DNA of 64,000 nt from Bacillus massilinigeriensis (lineage in GTDB: Bacteria > Bacillota > Bacilli > Bacillales > Cytobacillaceae): NCBI RefSeq assembly GCF_900117315.1, contig NZ_LT630337.1, positions 1,394,409-1,458,408 on the forward strand, written 5' to 3'. The notes under the pieces were generated by a model. It ran no database searches, was not told where the DNA came from, and saw only the letters and a program-made list of their open reading frames with translations. Of this stretch, positions 15,904 to 26,166 are shown piece by piece. Each line of letters opens with the position of its first letter. Within the stretch, counting starts at the first letter, position 1. The position numbers were made by a program, and so were the translations under genes.

Positions 15904-16367
15904 TAAGATTTCTCCTTTGATTCTCTCTCTTCAATAAACAAATGTATAATTAACAATCCGACGCCAATTACTAATGCTGAGTCGGCAACATTAAAAACGG
16001 GGAAGTTGTAACCAAATATATAGGTGTGGACAAAATCAACCACTTCTTTTCTAATCACGCGGTCAATAAAATTCCCAATTGCCCCTCCCAAAATTAAGCC
16101 TAGTGAGACACCAAAAAGGACTTTTCCTTTTGTCGCTTTTTGAATGTAATAAATAATACCTAAGATAACAACCAGTGTGATGATGTAGAAAAACCACATT
16201 TGACCTTGTAGAATTCCCCATGCAGCACCTTGATTACGATGGGAAGTAATATACAAAAAGTTCTCTATAATACGAATACTTTCTCCATAATCCATATTTT
16301 TAACTACAAGCCATTTTGTTAATTGGTCAAGTGCAATGACCATTAATGCAATTATGTAATAAAACAA
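15903..16367 (-). CDS. lspA: Lipoprotein signal peptidase II
   Basis: Membrane aspartyl protease that removes signal peptides from diacylglyceryl-prolipoproteins. Four membrane spans are evident, and the two catalytic Asp lie in [10 protein letters not shown] and FNVADSAL. No ATG fits the family N-terminus. I place the start at TTG 16367 (M-F-Y-Y-I-I-A-L), which gives the 154 aa of B. subtilis LspA and puts a GGGGG ribosome-site-like run nine bases upstream. Another TTG three codons earlier (16376) is possible but has no spacing to that run. Confidence 0.93.
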   Translation of the reverse strand: MFYYIIALMVIALDQLTKWLVVKNMDYGESIRIIENFLYITSHRNQGAAWGILQGQMWFFYIITLVVILGIIYYIQKATKGKVLFGVSLGLILGGAIGNFIDRVIRKEVVDFVHTYIFGYNFPVFNVADSALVIGVGLLIIHLFIEERESKEKS

Positions 16368-16447
16368 GAAAGGCAACCCCCAGACACAATTTCTTTTGCT
16401 ACCTTCTGCATTTTATCACAATTCATTAGAAAGTTATAGCCAAAGCC

Positions 16448-16735
16448 TTAATGGGTTAAAGGTTTGCGATAATATGACTTCAATTTGTGAAAATCCTCTA
16501 CTGTTTTTGCCGTGGGTACATCCATAAGGAGATCAAGAGGAATGAATTCCCCAGAAACTTCACATCTTCCATACGTTCCACATTCCATTTTTTCAATTGC
16601 TGCCTCAATATCCCTTAATTCAGCAGCAATAATGGGTTTAATCATGTTTGATCCATTTGCATCGTGTAGTTTTTTCTTTAATTCCTCTCTTGTGTTACGG
16701 AGTTCTGAATAGAGCTTTACAAGGGTTGCATCCAT
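16448..16735 (-). CDS. ylyA: DksA/TraR-like RNA polymerase-binding protein YlyA
   Basis: A 95-aa protein beginning MDATLVKLYSELRNTREE, with an N-terminal helical part and a DksA/TraR-type C-terminal segment (ECGTYGRCEVSGEFIPLDLL). Only two of the usual four zinc-ligand cysteines are present, so the finger is degenerate. Its place between lspA and ileS matches B. subtilis ylyA, reported to bind RNA polymerase and affect sigma-G-dependent germination genes. The ribosome site GGAGGT is strong. That role is transferred from position and family. Confidence 0.8.
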   Translation of the reverse strand: MDATLVKLYSELRNTREELKKKLHDANGSNMIKPIIAAELRDIEAAIEKMECGTYGRCEVSGEFIPLDLLMDVPTAKTVEDFHKLKSYYRKPLTH

Positions 16736-16881
16736 ACTTAACCTCCGTTATTGAAATATCGGCTAGAAAATGAAATCTGTATTATTTTGTTGTTTCGTAT
16801 ATTATTTCCTGACTCTAAACAAGCACACTCAATAAAATTTGACATAGGGAACAATTATTAACGAAGGTGGAAATCCTTAAG

Positions 16882-16914
16882 AAAAAAGCTCTTCGGAAAA
16901 TCCGAAGAGTTTTT
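16882..16914 (-). terminator. Terminator of ileS
   Basis: Perfect 9-bp stem CTCTTCGGA / TCCGAAGAG with a T-run on the minus strand, immediately after the ileS stop codon. Confidence 0.85.
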
Positions 16915-16921
16915 TATCAAC

Positions 16922-19687
16922 TTATGCATGATAGTTTTCTTTTACCACACTAGCACAACGGCTGCAAAGGGTTGGATGATCATGATCATGGCCTACATCA
17001 GTGGTTACTGACCAGCAGCGTTCACAGGTCTCTCCTTCTGCTTTTGTGACTACAATAGCAGCCGTTTCTAATTTTAGAGCGTTCTCTGGAGCATCTTCAT
17101 AGCTTCCAGCAATTTCAAAACCAGAAATAATAAAGATTTGTTTAAGATTTTCTTGAATAGAGTTTAGAAGCACATTCGTTTTTTCATTGACATATAAAGT
17201 AACCTTTGCTGTTAATGATTTTCCAATGATCTTTTCATTTCGGGCTTCTTCCAATGCTTTTAGAACATCATCCCTTAAATTCATAAACGCTGTCCATTTT
17301 TGCTCTAATTCATCCGCATTCACAAGCTCCTGATATTCTGGTAGGTCGGTTAATTGTACACTTATTTCCTCAACAGAAGGGATAAATGCCCAAACCTCGT
17401 CAGCGGTATGAGGTAAAATAGGTGTGACTAATTTAGTCAGTGATAGCAAACAATCATACAGCACAGATTGAATCGCACGTCTTTCTGGATGATTTGCAGC
17501 CTCAATATAAAGAACATCTTTTGCAAAGTCTAAATAGAAAGCACTTAGATCCAGTGTACAGAAATTATTGACTGCATGGAAAATCGTTGAAAACTCATAG
17601 TTTTCATATGATTCTTTCACTGTTTTAATGAGCTTATTTAGCTTTACGAGCATGAATTGATCCACTTCTCTTAATTGTTCGTAAGGGACATAATCCTTTG
17701 ATGGATCAAAGTCAGCTAAGTTTCCTAAAAGGAAACGGAAGGTATTACGGATCTTGCGATATACCTCAGCTACTTGCTTTAGGATTGCGTCTGATACCCT
17801 AACATCTGCTTGATAGTCAACCGACGCAACCCAAAGTCTTAAAATATCGGCACCTAGTTGATTCATTACCTTTGCAGGGATTACGACATTACCAATGGAC
17901 TTACTCATTTTTCGTCCTTCACCATCTAGAGCAAACCCATGGCTTAGTACCCCTTTATAAGGTGCTTTACCAGTTACAGCAACGGCAGTCGATAAAGAAG
18001 AGTTAAACCAGCCACGATATTGGTCAGATCCCTCTAAATATAAGTCAGCAGGTCTTTGTAAATCCTCGCGTTCTACAAGTACGGCTTGATGAGAAGAACC
18101 GGAGTCAAACCATACGTCCATAATATCTGTCTCTTTTGTAAAAATACCATTTGGGCTACTTGGATGAGTAAATCCTTCTGGTAGTAAATCCTTCACCTCA
18201 CGCTCAAACCAAACATTTGAACCATATTCACGGAAAAGGTTTGATACGTGTTCAATCGTTTCATCTGTAATAATCGCATCCCCATTTTCTGCGTAAAAGA
18301 CAGGGATTGGTACACCCCATGCACGTTGGCGGGAAATACACCAGTCACCACGATCACGAACCATGTTAAACAAACGAGTTTCACCCCATGCTGGAACCCA
18401 CTTCGTTTCCTTAATTGCTTCAAGCAATTGTTCACGGAAATCCTTAATGGATGCGAACCATTGAGCCGTAGCTCGGAAAATAACTGGCTTCTTTGTTCTC
18501 CAATCATGGGGATAAGAGTGAGTGATAAAGGAAAGCTTTAATAAAGCTCCTACTTCCTCAAGCTTTTCAGTAATGGGCTTGTTCGCTTGGTCATAGAATA
18601 ATCCAGCAAAGCCTTCTGCTTCCTCTGTCATGACCCCTTTATCATCTACTGGGCAAAGTACATCTAATCCATATTTTTGACCAACGATAAAGTCGTCTTC
18701 CCCGTGTCCAGGTGCGGTATGAACGCAGCCAGTACCAGCATCAGTTGTAACATGTTCACCGAGCATGACAAGTGAATCACGGTCATAAATTGGATGTTTT
18801 GCAACAACATATTCTAGTTCGTTTCCTTTCATTGACTGAACAATTTCGGGATTTTCCCAACCGATTTCATTGGTGACTGATTCTAATAAATCTTGTGCAA
18901 CTAAATATTTTTGGCCATTCACTAAAACCACGACATAGGTTAAATCCGGATGCACGGAAATACCAAGGTTTGCCGGGATAGTCCATGGGGTTGTCGTCCA
19001 AATAATAATTTGAGTATCAGTGTCAAGTACACTTTTTCCATCCTTGACCTTGAAGGATACGTAAATAGAGGCAGATCGTTTATCCTGATACTCGATTTCT
19101 GCTTCAGCTAAAGCAGATTCACTTGAAGGAGACCAATACACAGGTTTTTTCCCTTTATAGATGTAGCCTTTTTTCGCCATTTCCCCAAATACTTTGATTT
19201 GCTGTGCTTCATATTCCGGCTTCAAAGTTACATATGGATTATCCCAATCACCACGAACACCTAAACGTTTAAATTGTTCCCGTTGATTGTTTATTTGTTG
19301 GTAAGCATATTCCTCACAAAGTTTACGAAACTCTGCCACCGTCATCTCTTTTCTTTTTACACCTTTATTTGTCAATGCTTGTTCGATTGGCAGACCGTGA
19401 GTATCCCAACCAGGGACATATGGAGCATGGTATCCGCTCATAGATTTATATCGTACGATCATATCCTTTAGAATCTTATTTAAGGCATGACCCATGTGGA
19501 TATCACCATTTGCATATGGAGGACCGTCGTGTAAAACAAACATAGGTCTACCCTTTGTTCTCTCCTGCACAAGTCCATAAATATTTAATTCTTCCCATTT
19601 CGCCTGGATTTCAGGCTCACGTTTTGGAAGATTCCCACGCATTGGAAACTCTGTTTTTGGCATTAATAACGTATCTTTGTACTCCAT
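16922..19687 (-). CDS. ileS: Isoleucyl-tRNA synthetase
   Basis: Class I synthetase charging tRNA-Ile. It has the HIGH-type motif HMGH (in [13 protein letters not shown]), a large CP1 editing domain, KMSKS (in [11 protein letters not shown]), and a C-terminal zinc ribbon with CxxC pairs (CERCW ... CSRCAS). The 921-aa length and C-terminal zinc domain fit the bacterial type 1 enzyme. It is a single cistron with its own promoter, T-box leader and terminator, so its expression should rise when uncharged tRNA-Ile accumulates. Confidence 0.97.
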   Translation of the reverse strand: MEYKDTLLMPKTEFPMRGNLPKREPEIQAKWEELNIYGLVQERTKGRPMFVLHDGPPYANGDIHMGHALNKILKDMIVRYKSMSGYHAPYVPGWDTHGLPIEQALTNKGVKRKEMTVAEFRKLCEEYAYQQINNQREQFKRLGVRGDWDNPYVTLKPEYEAQQIKVFGEMAKKGYIYKGKKPVYWSPSSESALAEAEIEYQDKRSASIYVSFKVKDGKSVLDTDTQIIIWTTTPWTIPANLGISVHPDLTYVVVLVNGQKYLVAQDLLESVTNEIGWENPEIVQSMKGNELEYVVAKHPIYDRDSLVMLGEHVTTDAGTGCVHTAPGHGEDDFIVGQKYGLDVLCPVDDKGVMTEEAEGFAGLFYDQANKPITEKLEEVGALLKLSFITHSYPHDWRTKKPVIFRATAQWFASIKDFREQLLEAIKETKWVPAWGETRLFNMVRDRGDWCISRQRAWGVPIPVFYAENGDAIITDETIEHVSNLFREYGSNVWFEREVKDLLPEGFTHPSSPNGIFTKETDIMDVWFDSGSSHQAVLVEREDLQRPADLYLEGSDQYRGWFNSSLSTAVAVTGKAPYKGVLSHGFALDGEGRKMSKSIGNVVIPAKVMNQLGADILRLWVASVDYQADVRVSDAILKQVAEVYRKIRNTFRFLLGNLADFDPSKDYVPYEQLREVDQFMLVKLNKLIKTVKESYENYEFSTIFHAVNNFCTLDLSAFYLDFAKDVLYIEAANHPERRAIQSVLYDCLLSLTKLVTPILPHTADEVWAFIPSVEEISVQLTDLPEYQELVNADELEQKWTAFMNLRDDVLKALEEARNEKIIGKSLTAKVTLYVNEKTNVLLNSIQENLKQIFIISGFEIAGSYEDAPENALKLETAAIVVTKAEGETCERCWSVTTDVGHDHDHPTLCSRCASVVKENYHA

Positions 19688-19820
19688 CTTGATCCTCCTA
19701 TATTGGTTAAATCATAAATATACCTTTTCCAAATATTGGATTTATTAGACTTGTATGTTTATCAAAGCCCAATAATAAGACTAGAAAATCAATAATAAAC
19801 TAACTTACAACCCAACCTAG

Positions 19821-20095
19821 AAAAAATAAAAAACCTCCTCATCCCGAAAAGGGACGAGAAGGTAATTTCCCGTGGTACCACCCTTATAGATCCATTTTCT
19901 TTAATGAATCCACTTGAGCATTCGTAACGTGAATGAAACGCCCTACTTTAATAATCACATGATGTTCAAGTAAGGTACTCAAGGGTGATTTTCCAATCCT
20001 TCAGCTTTTCGGGCTTCCACCATCCCCGACTCGCTAATAAAGCTTTTTGAAAAATTGTACTGTCCCAATCATCGTATACTCATGATTTAGCTTTT
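19821..20095 (-). promoter_or_regulatory. T-box leader of ileS (Ile, AUC specifier)
   Basis: The minus strand contains the conserved T-box sequence AAGGGTGGTACCACGGG (19869-19885). It is followed by a terminator with stem ACCTTCTCGTCCC / GGGATGAGGAGGT and a long T tract (19821-19862). Upstream is a Stem I region with an AAAATCACC specifier segment; ATC at 19987-19989 matches an isoleucine codon. Uncharged tRNA-Ile pairing should favour the antiterminator. This explains the 442-base gap between ileS and divIVA. Confidence 0.92.
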
Positions 20096-20103
20096 GTTAA
20101 GAA

Positions 20104-20133
20104 ATTATATGCTTTTTATAACGCATTCGTCAA
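20104..20133 (-). promoter_or_regulatory. Sigma-A-type promoter of the ileS T-box transcript
   Basis: The minus strand reads TTGACG (20128-20133), an 18-base spacer, then a perfect TATAAT (20104-20109). It overlaps the stop codon of divIVA and lies directly upstream of the T-box leader. Confidence 0.75.
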
Positions 20134-20645
20134 GCTAATGTATCCTCTTTTGATGTTGATTTTAATTCGGTTGCATCTAGCTCATACTCGAGCAAGTGAT
20201 CCCAATCATCACTATTTAACAAATCAAGCTGTGCTTCAATCAACATTTTGAATCTTGTTCTAAATACTTTAGATTGCTTCTTTAAATCTTCAATTTCTAG
20301 GGCAATTTTTCTTGCCTTTGAAAGAGATTCATTTACTATACGGTCAGCATTCTTCTCTGCTTCCTTCAAAATAAGCTTTGCTTCTTTTTGAGCATTTCTT
20401 CTCACTTCTTCTGCTGCCTCTTGGGCGACAACAATGGATTTATTTAAGGTTTCTTCAATATTGTTGAAATGTCCTAGTCGATCATTTAAATCCTTTAATT
20501 TCTCTTCCATTTCCTTTTTTTCACGAATAATCAACTCATAATCCTTTATAACCTGATCGAGAAATTCGTTTACCTCATCCTCGTCGTATCCCCGAAAACC
20601 TTTACTAAATTCTTTGTTATGAATATCTAATGGTGTTAATGGCAT
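20130..20645 (-). CDS. divIVA: Cell-pole and septum protein DivIVA
   Basis: Coiled-coil protein that recognises negatively curved membrane and recruits MinJ/MinCD and other pole factors. The membrane-binding N-terminus MPLTPLDIHNKEFSKGFRGY is clear, followed by a long heptad coiled coil (about 30-140). Start chosen at ATG 20645, with a GGGAGGTGG ribosome site, not the open frame nine codons earlier. The product is 171 aa. It is the last gene of the ylm cluster. Confidence 0.95.
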   Translation of the reverse strand: MPLTPLDIHNKEFSKGFRGYDEDEVNEFLDQVIKDYELIIREKKEMEEKLKDLNDRLGHFNNIEETLNKSIVVAQEAAEEVRRNAQKEAKLILKEAEKNADRIVNESLSKARKIALEIEDLKKQSKVFRTRFKMLIEAQLDLLNSDDWDHLLEYELDATELKSTSKEDTLA

Positions 20646-20730
20646 AAAGGCCACCTCCCTGATTGTTTGCACAGATTATATGTATTTTTCTAATATTCGA
20701 CAGTTTTCATGGAATTCCTGCAAAATCCTT

Positions 20731-21504
20731 CTATTTTTGTTTGCCTATGGTTACTTTCCATTTTTCTTTTTTCGTTTTTCCATCAATAGATATTATTTTT
20801 GACCGGCCAAGTCCCCTTACTGATAAAAGATCCCCTTCTTGGCATTCAAAGGATGGATTTTCTATTGTTGTCCAGTTAAGTTTTGCTAAGCCTTGTCCAA
20901 TATAGCCCTGTGATTTCTGCCTTGAAATATTGTAAATGCCTGAAATGATAGTATCTATACGAAGGGATGAGACCGTTATGGAGCCTTCCCTCCAGTCATC
21001 CTGAATATTAATTGCCTCTGTCAATGGAATTTGAGAAATTTGAACCTTCGCTCGACCGATTGACTCTAATTGCGTCAAGATGTATGGACCAATTTCAGTA
21101 GATGCGAAAAATTGTATTCGCTCATTTTGTATTAAGATATCTCCGAATTTCCCACGTTTTAATCCCAAAGACATCAAGCTTCCTAATACTTGTGGATGCT
21201 CAATTTTAACAAATTTGCTTGGATAATGGATTTCATATAAATTGATGAGAAAATCATCCATTTCCACTTGGAAATATTCTGGATATAATAATGCTCGCTT
21301 TCTTTCTGTTCCTGCCATTCCACCAAAAAGCTGACAATGGACTTTGGAATCTTGTCCAACAATGGTTTTTAGAATGTGCTGCTCCCTAGGATCTAGAAAA
21401 TCGGTTAGCTTAGGAGCATAAGTATTTTCAACATAATCCTTCCACTGGAGCACTACGTCTATAAAAGCACGTTCTTCAGGTCGAAAATGTTGATAAAGAT
21501 TCAT
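20731..21504 (-). CDS. ylmH: S4-domain RNA-binding protein YlmH
   Basis: About 257 aa: an N-terminal YlmH-specific domain (MNLYQHFRPEERAF), a central RRM-like region, and a C-terminal S4 domain (TIENPSFECQEGDLLSVRGLG). In B. subtilis, YlmH has been shown to bind stalled 50S complexes and assist ribosome-associated quality control, alongside RqcH, which is also in this window. The ATG at 21504 has an AAAGGGG site; the open frame starts seven codons earlier without a better site. Confidence 0.88.
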   Translation of the reverse strand: MNLYQHFRPEERAFIDVVLQWKDYVENTYAPKLTDFLDPREQHILKTIVGQDSKVHCQLFGGMAGTERKRALLYPEYFQVEMDDFLINLYEIHYPSKFVKIEHPQVLGSLMSLGLKRGKFGDILIQNERIQFFASTEIGPYILTQLESIGRAKVQISQIPLTEAINIQDDWREGSITVSSLRIDTIISGIYNISRQKSQGYIGQGLAKLNWTTIENPSFECQEGDLLSVRGLGRSKIISIDGKTKKEKWKVTIGKQK

Positions 21505-21582
21505 TGTTAGTGCCCCTTTTTCCATTTAGAAAAGAGACCATCCACATTATTTGGTGAATGTTCTCCTCGCTAAACAGCTATA

Positions 21583-21846
21583 TTAAATAAACCAAACATA
21601 CAGCTGGTTAAGACCGCTTGTTGCAAGACGTAATACTAAAAACGCAACAATTGGTGAAAAGTCAATCATTCCAAATGGTGGAATAATTCGACGAAATGGT
21701 TCTAAATATGGCTCGCAAATCTTTTCAAAGAATCTCCCAATAGCTGTTTCACGTGCATTTGGAAACCAGCTCATTAAGATATAAATAATTAAAGCATATG
21801 AGTAATAAAGTATTAATTTTGTTAAAATACTTAGAAGAATGTACAT
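21583..21846 (-). CDS. ylmG: YggT-family membrane protein YlmG
   Basis: Small 87-aa membrane protein with two hydrophobic spans (about 3-25 and 64-84) joined by the conserved stretch [16 protein letters not shown] typical of the YggT family. It lies between sepF and ylmH in the usual Gram-positive order. The family is linked to division and membrane organisation in several bacteria and plastids; its precise activity is unknown. Confidence 0.88.
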   Translation of the reverse strand: MYILLSILTKLILYYSYALIIYILMSWFPNARETAIGRFFEKICEPYLEPFRRIIPPFGMIDFSPIVAFLVLRLATSGLNQLYVWFI

Positions 21847-21852
21847 GTAAAG

Positions 21853-22290
21853 CTACCACCTCGTATTATCAAAATCGTTTTCAGACATTATCTGAGATAT
21901 ATTACCCGACACCTCGACATTGTCAGGTGTACATAAGAATATATCCGTACCTATACGTTGAATATCCCCGCTTATGGCATATACTGTACCACTCAAGAAG
22001 TCAATTATCCTTTTCCCTTGGTCACGTTCAATCCTTTGAAGATTCACAACTACAGCACGACGATTTTTTAATTGATCCGCAATATCCTGGGCCTCTGCAT
22101 AAACCCGCGGCTCAATCAGAACAACCTTAGAGGATTTTTGAACGCTTTGCAGACTAACTACATTTTGTTTTTGTACATGCGGTTTATGCTGCTTAACTGG
22201 CTCCAATTCCTCTTCTTCCATCATGTCTTCTTCTTCATTATATTCATCATCTAAAAAGAAAAATGTTTTAAATTTCGATTTAATGCTCAT
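21853..22290 (-). CDS. sepF: Cell division protein SepF
   Basis: Forms arcs that bundle FtsZ and help anchor it to the membrane. The N-terminal amphipathic helix ([13 protein letters not shown]), a variable acidic linker ([12 protein letters not shown]), and the C-terminal SepF domain (about 60-140) with the [14 protein letters not shown] motif are all present. It is 145 aa. It sits between ylmE and ylmG, spaced by only six bases from ylmG. Confidence 0.94.
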   Translation of the reverse strand: MSIKSKFKTFFFLDDEYNEEEDMMEEEELEPVKQHKPHVQKQNVVSLQSVQKSSKVVLIEPRVYAEAQDIADQLKNRRAVVVNLQRIERDQGKRIIDFLSGTVYAISGDIQRIGTDIFLCTPDNVEVSGNISQIMSENDFDNTRW

Positions 22291-22343
22291 TCCTTACACC
22301 TCCCTAATGGATAAATAATTATTGTTTAGTTATTCTACACTGT

Positions 22344-23015
22344 CTATTCGCCAACTAATGCTGTTCCGATACGTACCATCGTCGATCCTTCCTCAATTGC
22401 AATGCCAAAATCGTTAGACATCCCCATTGATAATTCATGACAAGGGGCGTAATCCAGTTTTAAATTTTCAATTTGATCTCTTAGCTCCTTCAATGTACGA
22501 AAGCATTCCCTTAATATGACCTCATCATCGGTATTGGGTGCCATTGTCATCAATCCGACTACTTGGATTTTATCAAAGGATTTAAGAGCATGAATAAAAT
22601 GGATTACCTCAGCAGGTGAAAGGCCATGCTTTGAAGCCTCACCGGATGAATTCACTTGCACAAAGCATTTTATTTGTTTATTTGCCCGCTTCTGAATTTC
22701 TTCAGCAAGTGATAAGCGGTCTAATGAATGGATATAATCTACTTTATCAATAATAGTTTTAACCTTCCGGGATTGCAAGGAGCCAATAAAGTGCCAAACA
22801 GGCTTGTCCCCTAAAACTTCCTGCTTTGCAAGCAAACCTTCCGGACGATTTTCGCCAAAATTATCTATCCCTGCATTCATTGCTTCCCTTGCCCTTTCAG
22901 GTGTCACATACTTAGTAACAGCAATGATTTTTATTTCAGAACGACTGCGGTTCTTTTTCTTGCATGCTGACTGTATTTCCTGCTCGATTCTAGTCAGGTT
23001 GTCTTGAACTTTCAT
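22344..23015 (-). CDS. ylmE: PLP homeostasis protein (YggS/PLPBP family), YlmE
   Basis: Pyridoxal-phosphate-binding TIM-barrel protein of the alanine-racemase fold. The PLP lysine is Lys35 (in [11 protein letters not shown]), with conserved [10 protein letters not shown] and [22 protein letters not shown]. Start at ATG 23015 gives 223 aa; an in-frame TTG ten codons earlier lies inside ylmD. AAGGAGG is 15 bases upstream of the ATG, a little far, so the start is moderately certain. Confidence 0.9.
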   Translation of the reverse strand: MKVQDNLTRIEQEIQSACKKKNRSRSEIKIIAVTKYVTPERAREAMNAGIDNFGENRPEGLLAKQEVLGDKPVWHFIGSLQSRKVKTIIDKVDYIHSLDRLSLAEEIQKRANKQIKCFVQVNSSGEASKHGLSPAEVIHFIHALKSFDKIQVVGLMTMAPNTDDEVILRECFRTLKELRDQIENLKLDYAPCHELSMGMSNDFGIAIEEGSTMVRIGTALVGE

Positions 23016-23025
23016 TTCTCTTTGC

Positions 23026-23844
23026 TTAAGCCTCCTTAAAGCCAATAAAACCCATCATTCTTCCAGTCTGCCCTTGATCCCTTCTATGAGAAAAGAAATG
23101 TTCCGCATTACAGCTAGTACAATAATCCGTTATTTTTATATTTTCATTATGTACTCCATTTTGAATGAGGATATCTTTATTTAGCTGTTTTAGGTCAAGA
23201 TGATATTGATGATCTTTTATTAAATTATAGGGCTTTTCCTCGACATCTTCTAGTATATTTTGCACTAAGTTTATGACATGATTATCTACAATATAACATT
23301 TTTTGCAAATGGAAGGTCCGATGACGATAAAAATGTCAGAAGGCTGGATCCCATTTCCTTTAAAAACATCAATCATTCTACCTGCAATCCCACCAACAGT
23401 ACCCTTCCATCCTCCGTGTGCAATTCCAATTGCTCCCTTAGTAGGAGCATAAAAGAAAAGCGGAACGCAGTCAGCAAACAAAAGGGTTAACATGATTCCT
23501 TTTTCCATGGTAAAGAAGCCATCAGTGGACTTAAATGATGTCTCATACTGCAAGGAACCTCTTCCACGATCTTCTCTTGTGATTGTTTCAATATGAACAC
23601 CATGGGTTTGTTCCGCACCAACCCATGTATCATTTGGAAATTCAACAAGTTTAGACATTTTCCTTCTATTTTGACAGACAACTTCCTCCTTGTCACTAAC
23701 ATGAAAGCCTAAATTTAGACTAGAAAAAGGGGAACCACTATACCCCCCATTCTTTGTTGTAAAACCAGCAAGAAGGCCCAAATCCCTTCTACACCAATCA
23801 TCAATTAGGAAATATTCCTGTTCCTTTATAATAAATGGATCCAT
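23026..23844 (-). CDS. ylmD: Multicopper-oxidase-fold protein PgeF/YlmD (laccase-domain)
   Basis: 272 aa with the DUF152/YfiH motifs [23 protein letters not shown] and [14 protein letters not shown], whose Cys and His residues form the metal/active site. Homologues are described as purine nucleoside phosphorylases or adenosine deaminases, as peptidoglycan-editing factor PgeF, and as polyphenol oxidase; I cannot choose between these from sequence. It has a GAGAGG ribosome site and lies directly upstream of ylmE. Confidence 0.88.
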   Translation of the reverse strand: MDPFIIKEQEYFLIDDWCRRDLGLLAGFTTKNGGYSGSPFSSLNLGFHVSDKEEVVCQNRRKMSKLVEFPNDTWVGAEQTHGVHIETITREDRGRGSLQYETSFKSTDGFFTMEKGIMLTLLFADCVPLFFYAPTKGAIGIAHGGWKGTVGGIAGRMIDVFKGNGIQPSDIFIVIGPSICKKCYIVDNHVINLVQNILEDVEEKPYNLIKDHQYHLDLKQLNKDILIQNGVHNENIKITDYCTSCNAEHFFSHRRDQGQTGRMMGFIGFKEA

Positions 23845-23954
23845 ACATTTACCTCTCTATACATGTTTAACTGACAAAACCTCTTAACAATTGACTTTTC
23901 TTTACAAATTATTTTAACATATTCCAGCATCTGGTCACAGTATAACAGGTTTAC

Positions 23955-24221
23955 TCATTTTTCCTCTATATATCCTGTTGTAAATGACTCTTTATTACGT
24001 ACGAGAATGACGTCTGTTCCTATTTTTAAAATATTGGTCCAAGGGATGACTATATCCTCTTCTCGCCCAAAAAAACCTAATACTTTTCCAGATCCACTGA
24101 TGACGATGGCATCGATTTTTCCAGAATTTAAATTTATTTCAATGTCAGTGATATTGCCCAATTTTTTACCATCAGTAACGCTAACTACATCCTTCACTTG
24201 AAATTCCGAAATTTTCACCAT
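23955..24221 (-). CDS. ylmC: PRC-barrel protein YlmC/YmxH family
   Basis: Small 88-aa beta-rich protein (MVKISEFQVKDVVSVTDGKK) with the PRC-barrel signature KLGNITDIEINLNSGKIDAI and a conserved DIVIPWTNILKIG segment. Start at ATG 24221 has GGAG eleven bases upstream; the frame is open for 27 further codons of hydrophobic, unlikely sequence. It lies directly after sigG, as in many Bacillaceae, and is often sporulation-associated. Function unknown. Confidence 0.85.
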   Translation of the reverse strand: MVKISEFQVKDVVSVTDGKKLGNITDIEINLNSGKIDAIVISGSGKVLGFFGREEDIVIPWTNILKIGTDVILVRNKESFTTGYIEEK

Positions 24222-24418
24222 TTCAAAATCCACTCCTTTTTTAAAATATATGAAGGGAGAGCATAAAAAAATGATATTTTCAGGAGATATACCAATGAAC
24301 AACTTTTTTGTAGACAGAACTTTTCTTTAAATAAGGGTAATAGATATGCGGTAGATGGAACAGCATTCATTTCAATGCTAACCATGATTCGCAAATTGAA
24401 TATTACCTAAACAACGAA

Positions 24419-24442
24419 GAAAGCCACCCAATTGGTGGCTTA
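24419..24442 (-). terminator. Probable terminator at the 3' end of sigG
   Basis: Hairpin AAGCCACC / GGTGGCTT overlapping the sigG stop region, followed on the minus strand by TTCTTCG. The T-tract is short. Confidence 0.55.
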
Positions 24443-25219
24443 GCTTTGAATATTTTTATTCATTTGTTTTATCGCTGCTTTTTCCAAACGAGATACTTGT
24501 GCTTGGGAAATCCCAATCTCCTCGGCAACTTCCATTTGGGTTTTTCCTTGGAAGAATCTTTTTCGTAAGATAAGCTTTTCGCGTTCATTTAATCTTCTCA
24601 TGCCTTCTTTTAAGGCTATTTCTTCAATCCATTGAATGTCTTTATTTCGCTCATCACTTAGTTGATCCATCACATAAATTGGATCACCGCCATCATTGTA
24701 GATAGGTTCAAATAAAGAAACCGGATCCTGGATGGCATCTAATGCAAATACTATTTCTTCATGTGGAACCTCAAGTACTTTTGCAATTTCTTCAGCTGTT
24801 GGTTCTTTTGACGTCTCGCTCATTAATCTTTCCCTAACCTGTAGAGCCTTATATGCGATATCCCTTAATGAACGGGAAACACGAATTGGATTATTATCGC
24901 GTAGATACCGCCGTATTTCCCCAATAATCATTGGGACTGCATAGGTAGAGAATTTCACGTTCTGTCCTAAATCAAAGTTATCAATCGATTTCATGAGACC
25001 AATACAGCCTACCTGGAATAGGTCATCAACGAACTCGCCTCGATTATTAAACCGTTGTATTACACTTAAAACGAGACGCAAATTCCCATTGACGAGTTTT
25101 TCCCTAGCAGTTAAATCCCCTTTGTGCATCTCTTTGAAGAGCTCTCTCATTTCTTCGTTCTTTAAAACTGGAAGCTTTGATGTATCAACTCCGCAAATTT
25201 CAACCTTATTTCGAGTCAA
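24440..25219 (-). CDS. sigG: Forespore-specific RNA polymerase sigma factor SigG
   Basis: Late forespore sigma factor. Region 2 (DLFQVGCIGLMKSIDNF, KFSTYAVPMIIGEIRR) and region 4 (MRRLNEREKLILRKRFF, MEVAEEIGISQAQVSRLEKA) are almost identical to B. subtilis SigG. No ATG fits; I use TTG at 25219 (M-T-R-N-K-V-E-I-C-G), with GGAGG eight bases upstream, giving 259 aa against 260 in B. subtilis. It is downstream of sigE and separated from it by 183 bases containing a candidate forespore promoter. Confidence 0.95.
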   Translation of the reverse strand: MTRNKVEICGVDTSKLPVLKNEEMRELFKEMHKGDLTAREKLVNGNLRLVLSVIQRFNNRGEFVDDLFQVGCIGLMKSIDNFDLGQNVKFSTYAVPMIIGEIRRYLRDNNPIRVSRSLRDIAYKALQVRERLMSETSKEPTAEEIAKVLEVPHEEIVFALDAIQDPVSLFEPIYNDGGDPIYVMDQLSDERNKDIQWIEEIALKEGMRRLNEREKLILRKRFFQGKTQMEVAEEIGISQAQVSRLEKAAIKQMNKNIQS

Positions 25220-25256
25220 TTCTATTCCCTCCTCACAGGAGCTGCTGTACAAAAAT

Positions 25257-25285
25257 CAGTATCTCCGTGAGCAGGAAAAATATGC
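25257..25285 (-). promoter_or_regulatory. Candidate sigma-F/sigma-G promoter upstream of sigG
   Basis: The minus strand reads GCATA (25281-25285), then about 17 bases, then GATACTG (25257-25263). This resembles the forespore -35 (GCATA/TGAATA) and -10 (CATACTA) elements and is about 40 bases from the sigG start. It fits known autoregulation of sigG, but the -10 is imperfect. Confidence 0.4.
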
Positions 25286-25402
25286 ATTTGAACATCTTGG
25301 TTCTTTCTTTGTGAATCAAAAAAACACTTACCCTATAAAGGATTATTGTAAAAAAATATTTTTTACTGGGACCTTTTGTCCCTAGATAATCCTAATGGGA
25401 TG

Positions 25403-26122
25403 TTACACCATTTTATTTAGTTCTTTCTTTAATCTTTTAATAATCCTTTTTTCCAGTCGGGAAATGTAAGATTGAGAAATACCAAGCATATCAGCTACAT
25501 CCTTTTGAGTCTTTTCTTCCCCATTTCCTAATCCAAAGCGAAGCTCCATAATTTGCTTTTCCCGTTCTGACAACTGCTGCAGTGCTTTTAATAAAAGTTT
25601 TTTATCAACATTTGCCTCTAAATCCTTTGTAATAATATCCTCATCTGTCCCTAATACATCTGATAAAAGCAATTCGTTCCCATCCCAATCGATGTTCAAT
25701 GGTTCATCAAAAGAAACCTCTGAACGAATTTTATTATTTCTCCGTAAGTACATTAAAATTTCATTTTCGATACATCTTGAAGCGTATGTAGCAAGCTTTA
25801 TTTTTTTCTCAGGATTAAATGTATTTACTGCTTTAATTAAACCAATCGTCCCAATACTAATTAAATCCTCAATATTTATCCCTGTATTTTCAAATTTCCT
25901 GGCAATATAGACTACTAATCTTAAATTCCTTTCAATTAAGATGGATCTAGCTGCCTTATCTCCTTTAGGCAGCTTCTCCAATAGAAGCTCTTCTTCCTCT
26001 TTACTTAGTGGAGGTGGAAGGGCTTCACTTCCCCCGATGTAGAAAACTTCATCTGTTTTTAAACCAAGTTTCGTTAAAAATTTATACCAATAATAAGAAA
26101 TTCGAAGTTTTAAATATTTCAT
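25403..26122 (-). CDS. sigE: Mother-cell sigma factor SigE (as pro-SigE)
   Basis: First mother-cell sigma factor of sporulation. The start at ATG 26122 gives 239 aa, the B. subtilis length, with the inhibitory pro-sequence ([20 protein letters not shown]) intact; it should be cleaved by SpoIIGA encoded just upstream. Region 2 ([39 protein letters not shown]) and region 4 ([33 protein letters not shown]) are clear. The open frame continues 37 codons upstream, across the spoIIGA stop, but without a start site. Confidence 0.96.
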   Translation of the reverse strand: MKYLKLRISYYWYKFLTKLGLKTDEVFYIGGSEALPPPLSKEEEELLLEKLPKGDKAARSILIERNLRLVVYIARKFENTGINIEDLISIGTIGLIKAVNTFNPEKKIKLATYASRCIENEILMYLRRNNKIRSEVSFDEPLNIDWDGNELLLSDVLGTDEDIITKDLEANVDKKLLLKALQQLSEREKQIMELRFGLGNGEEKTQKDVADMLGISQSYISRLEKRIIKRLKKELNKMV

Positions 26123-26166
26123 GTAAAATCCTCCTTCTAAAATGTGTGATTTTGAGTATAGTTGTA

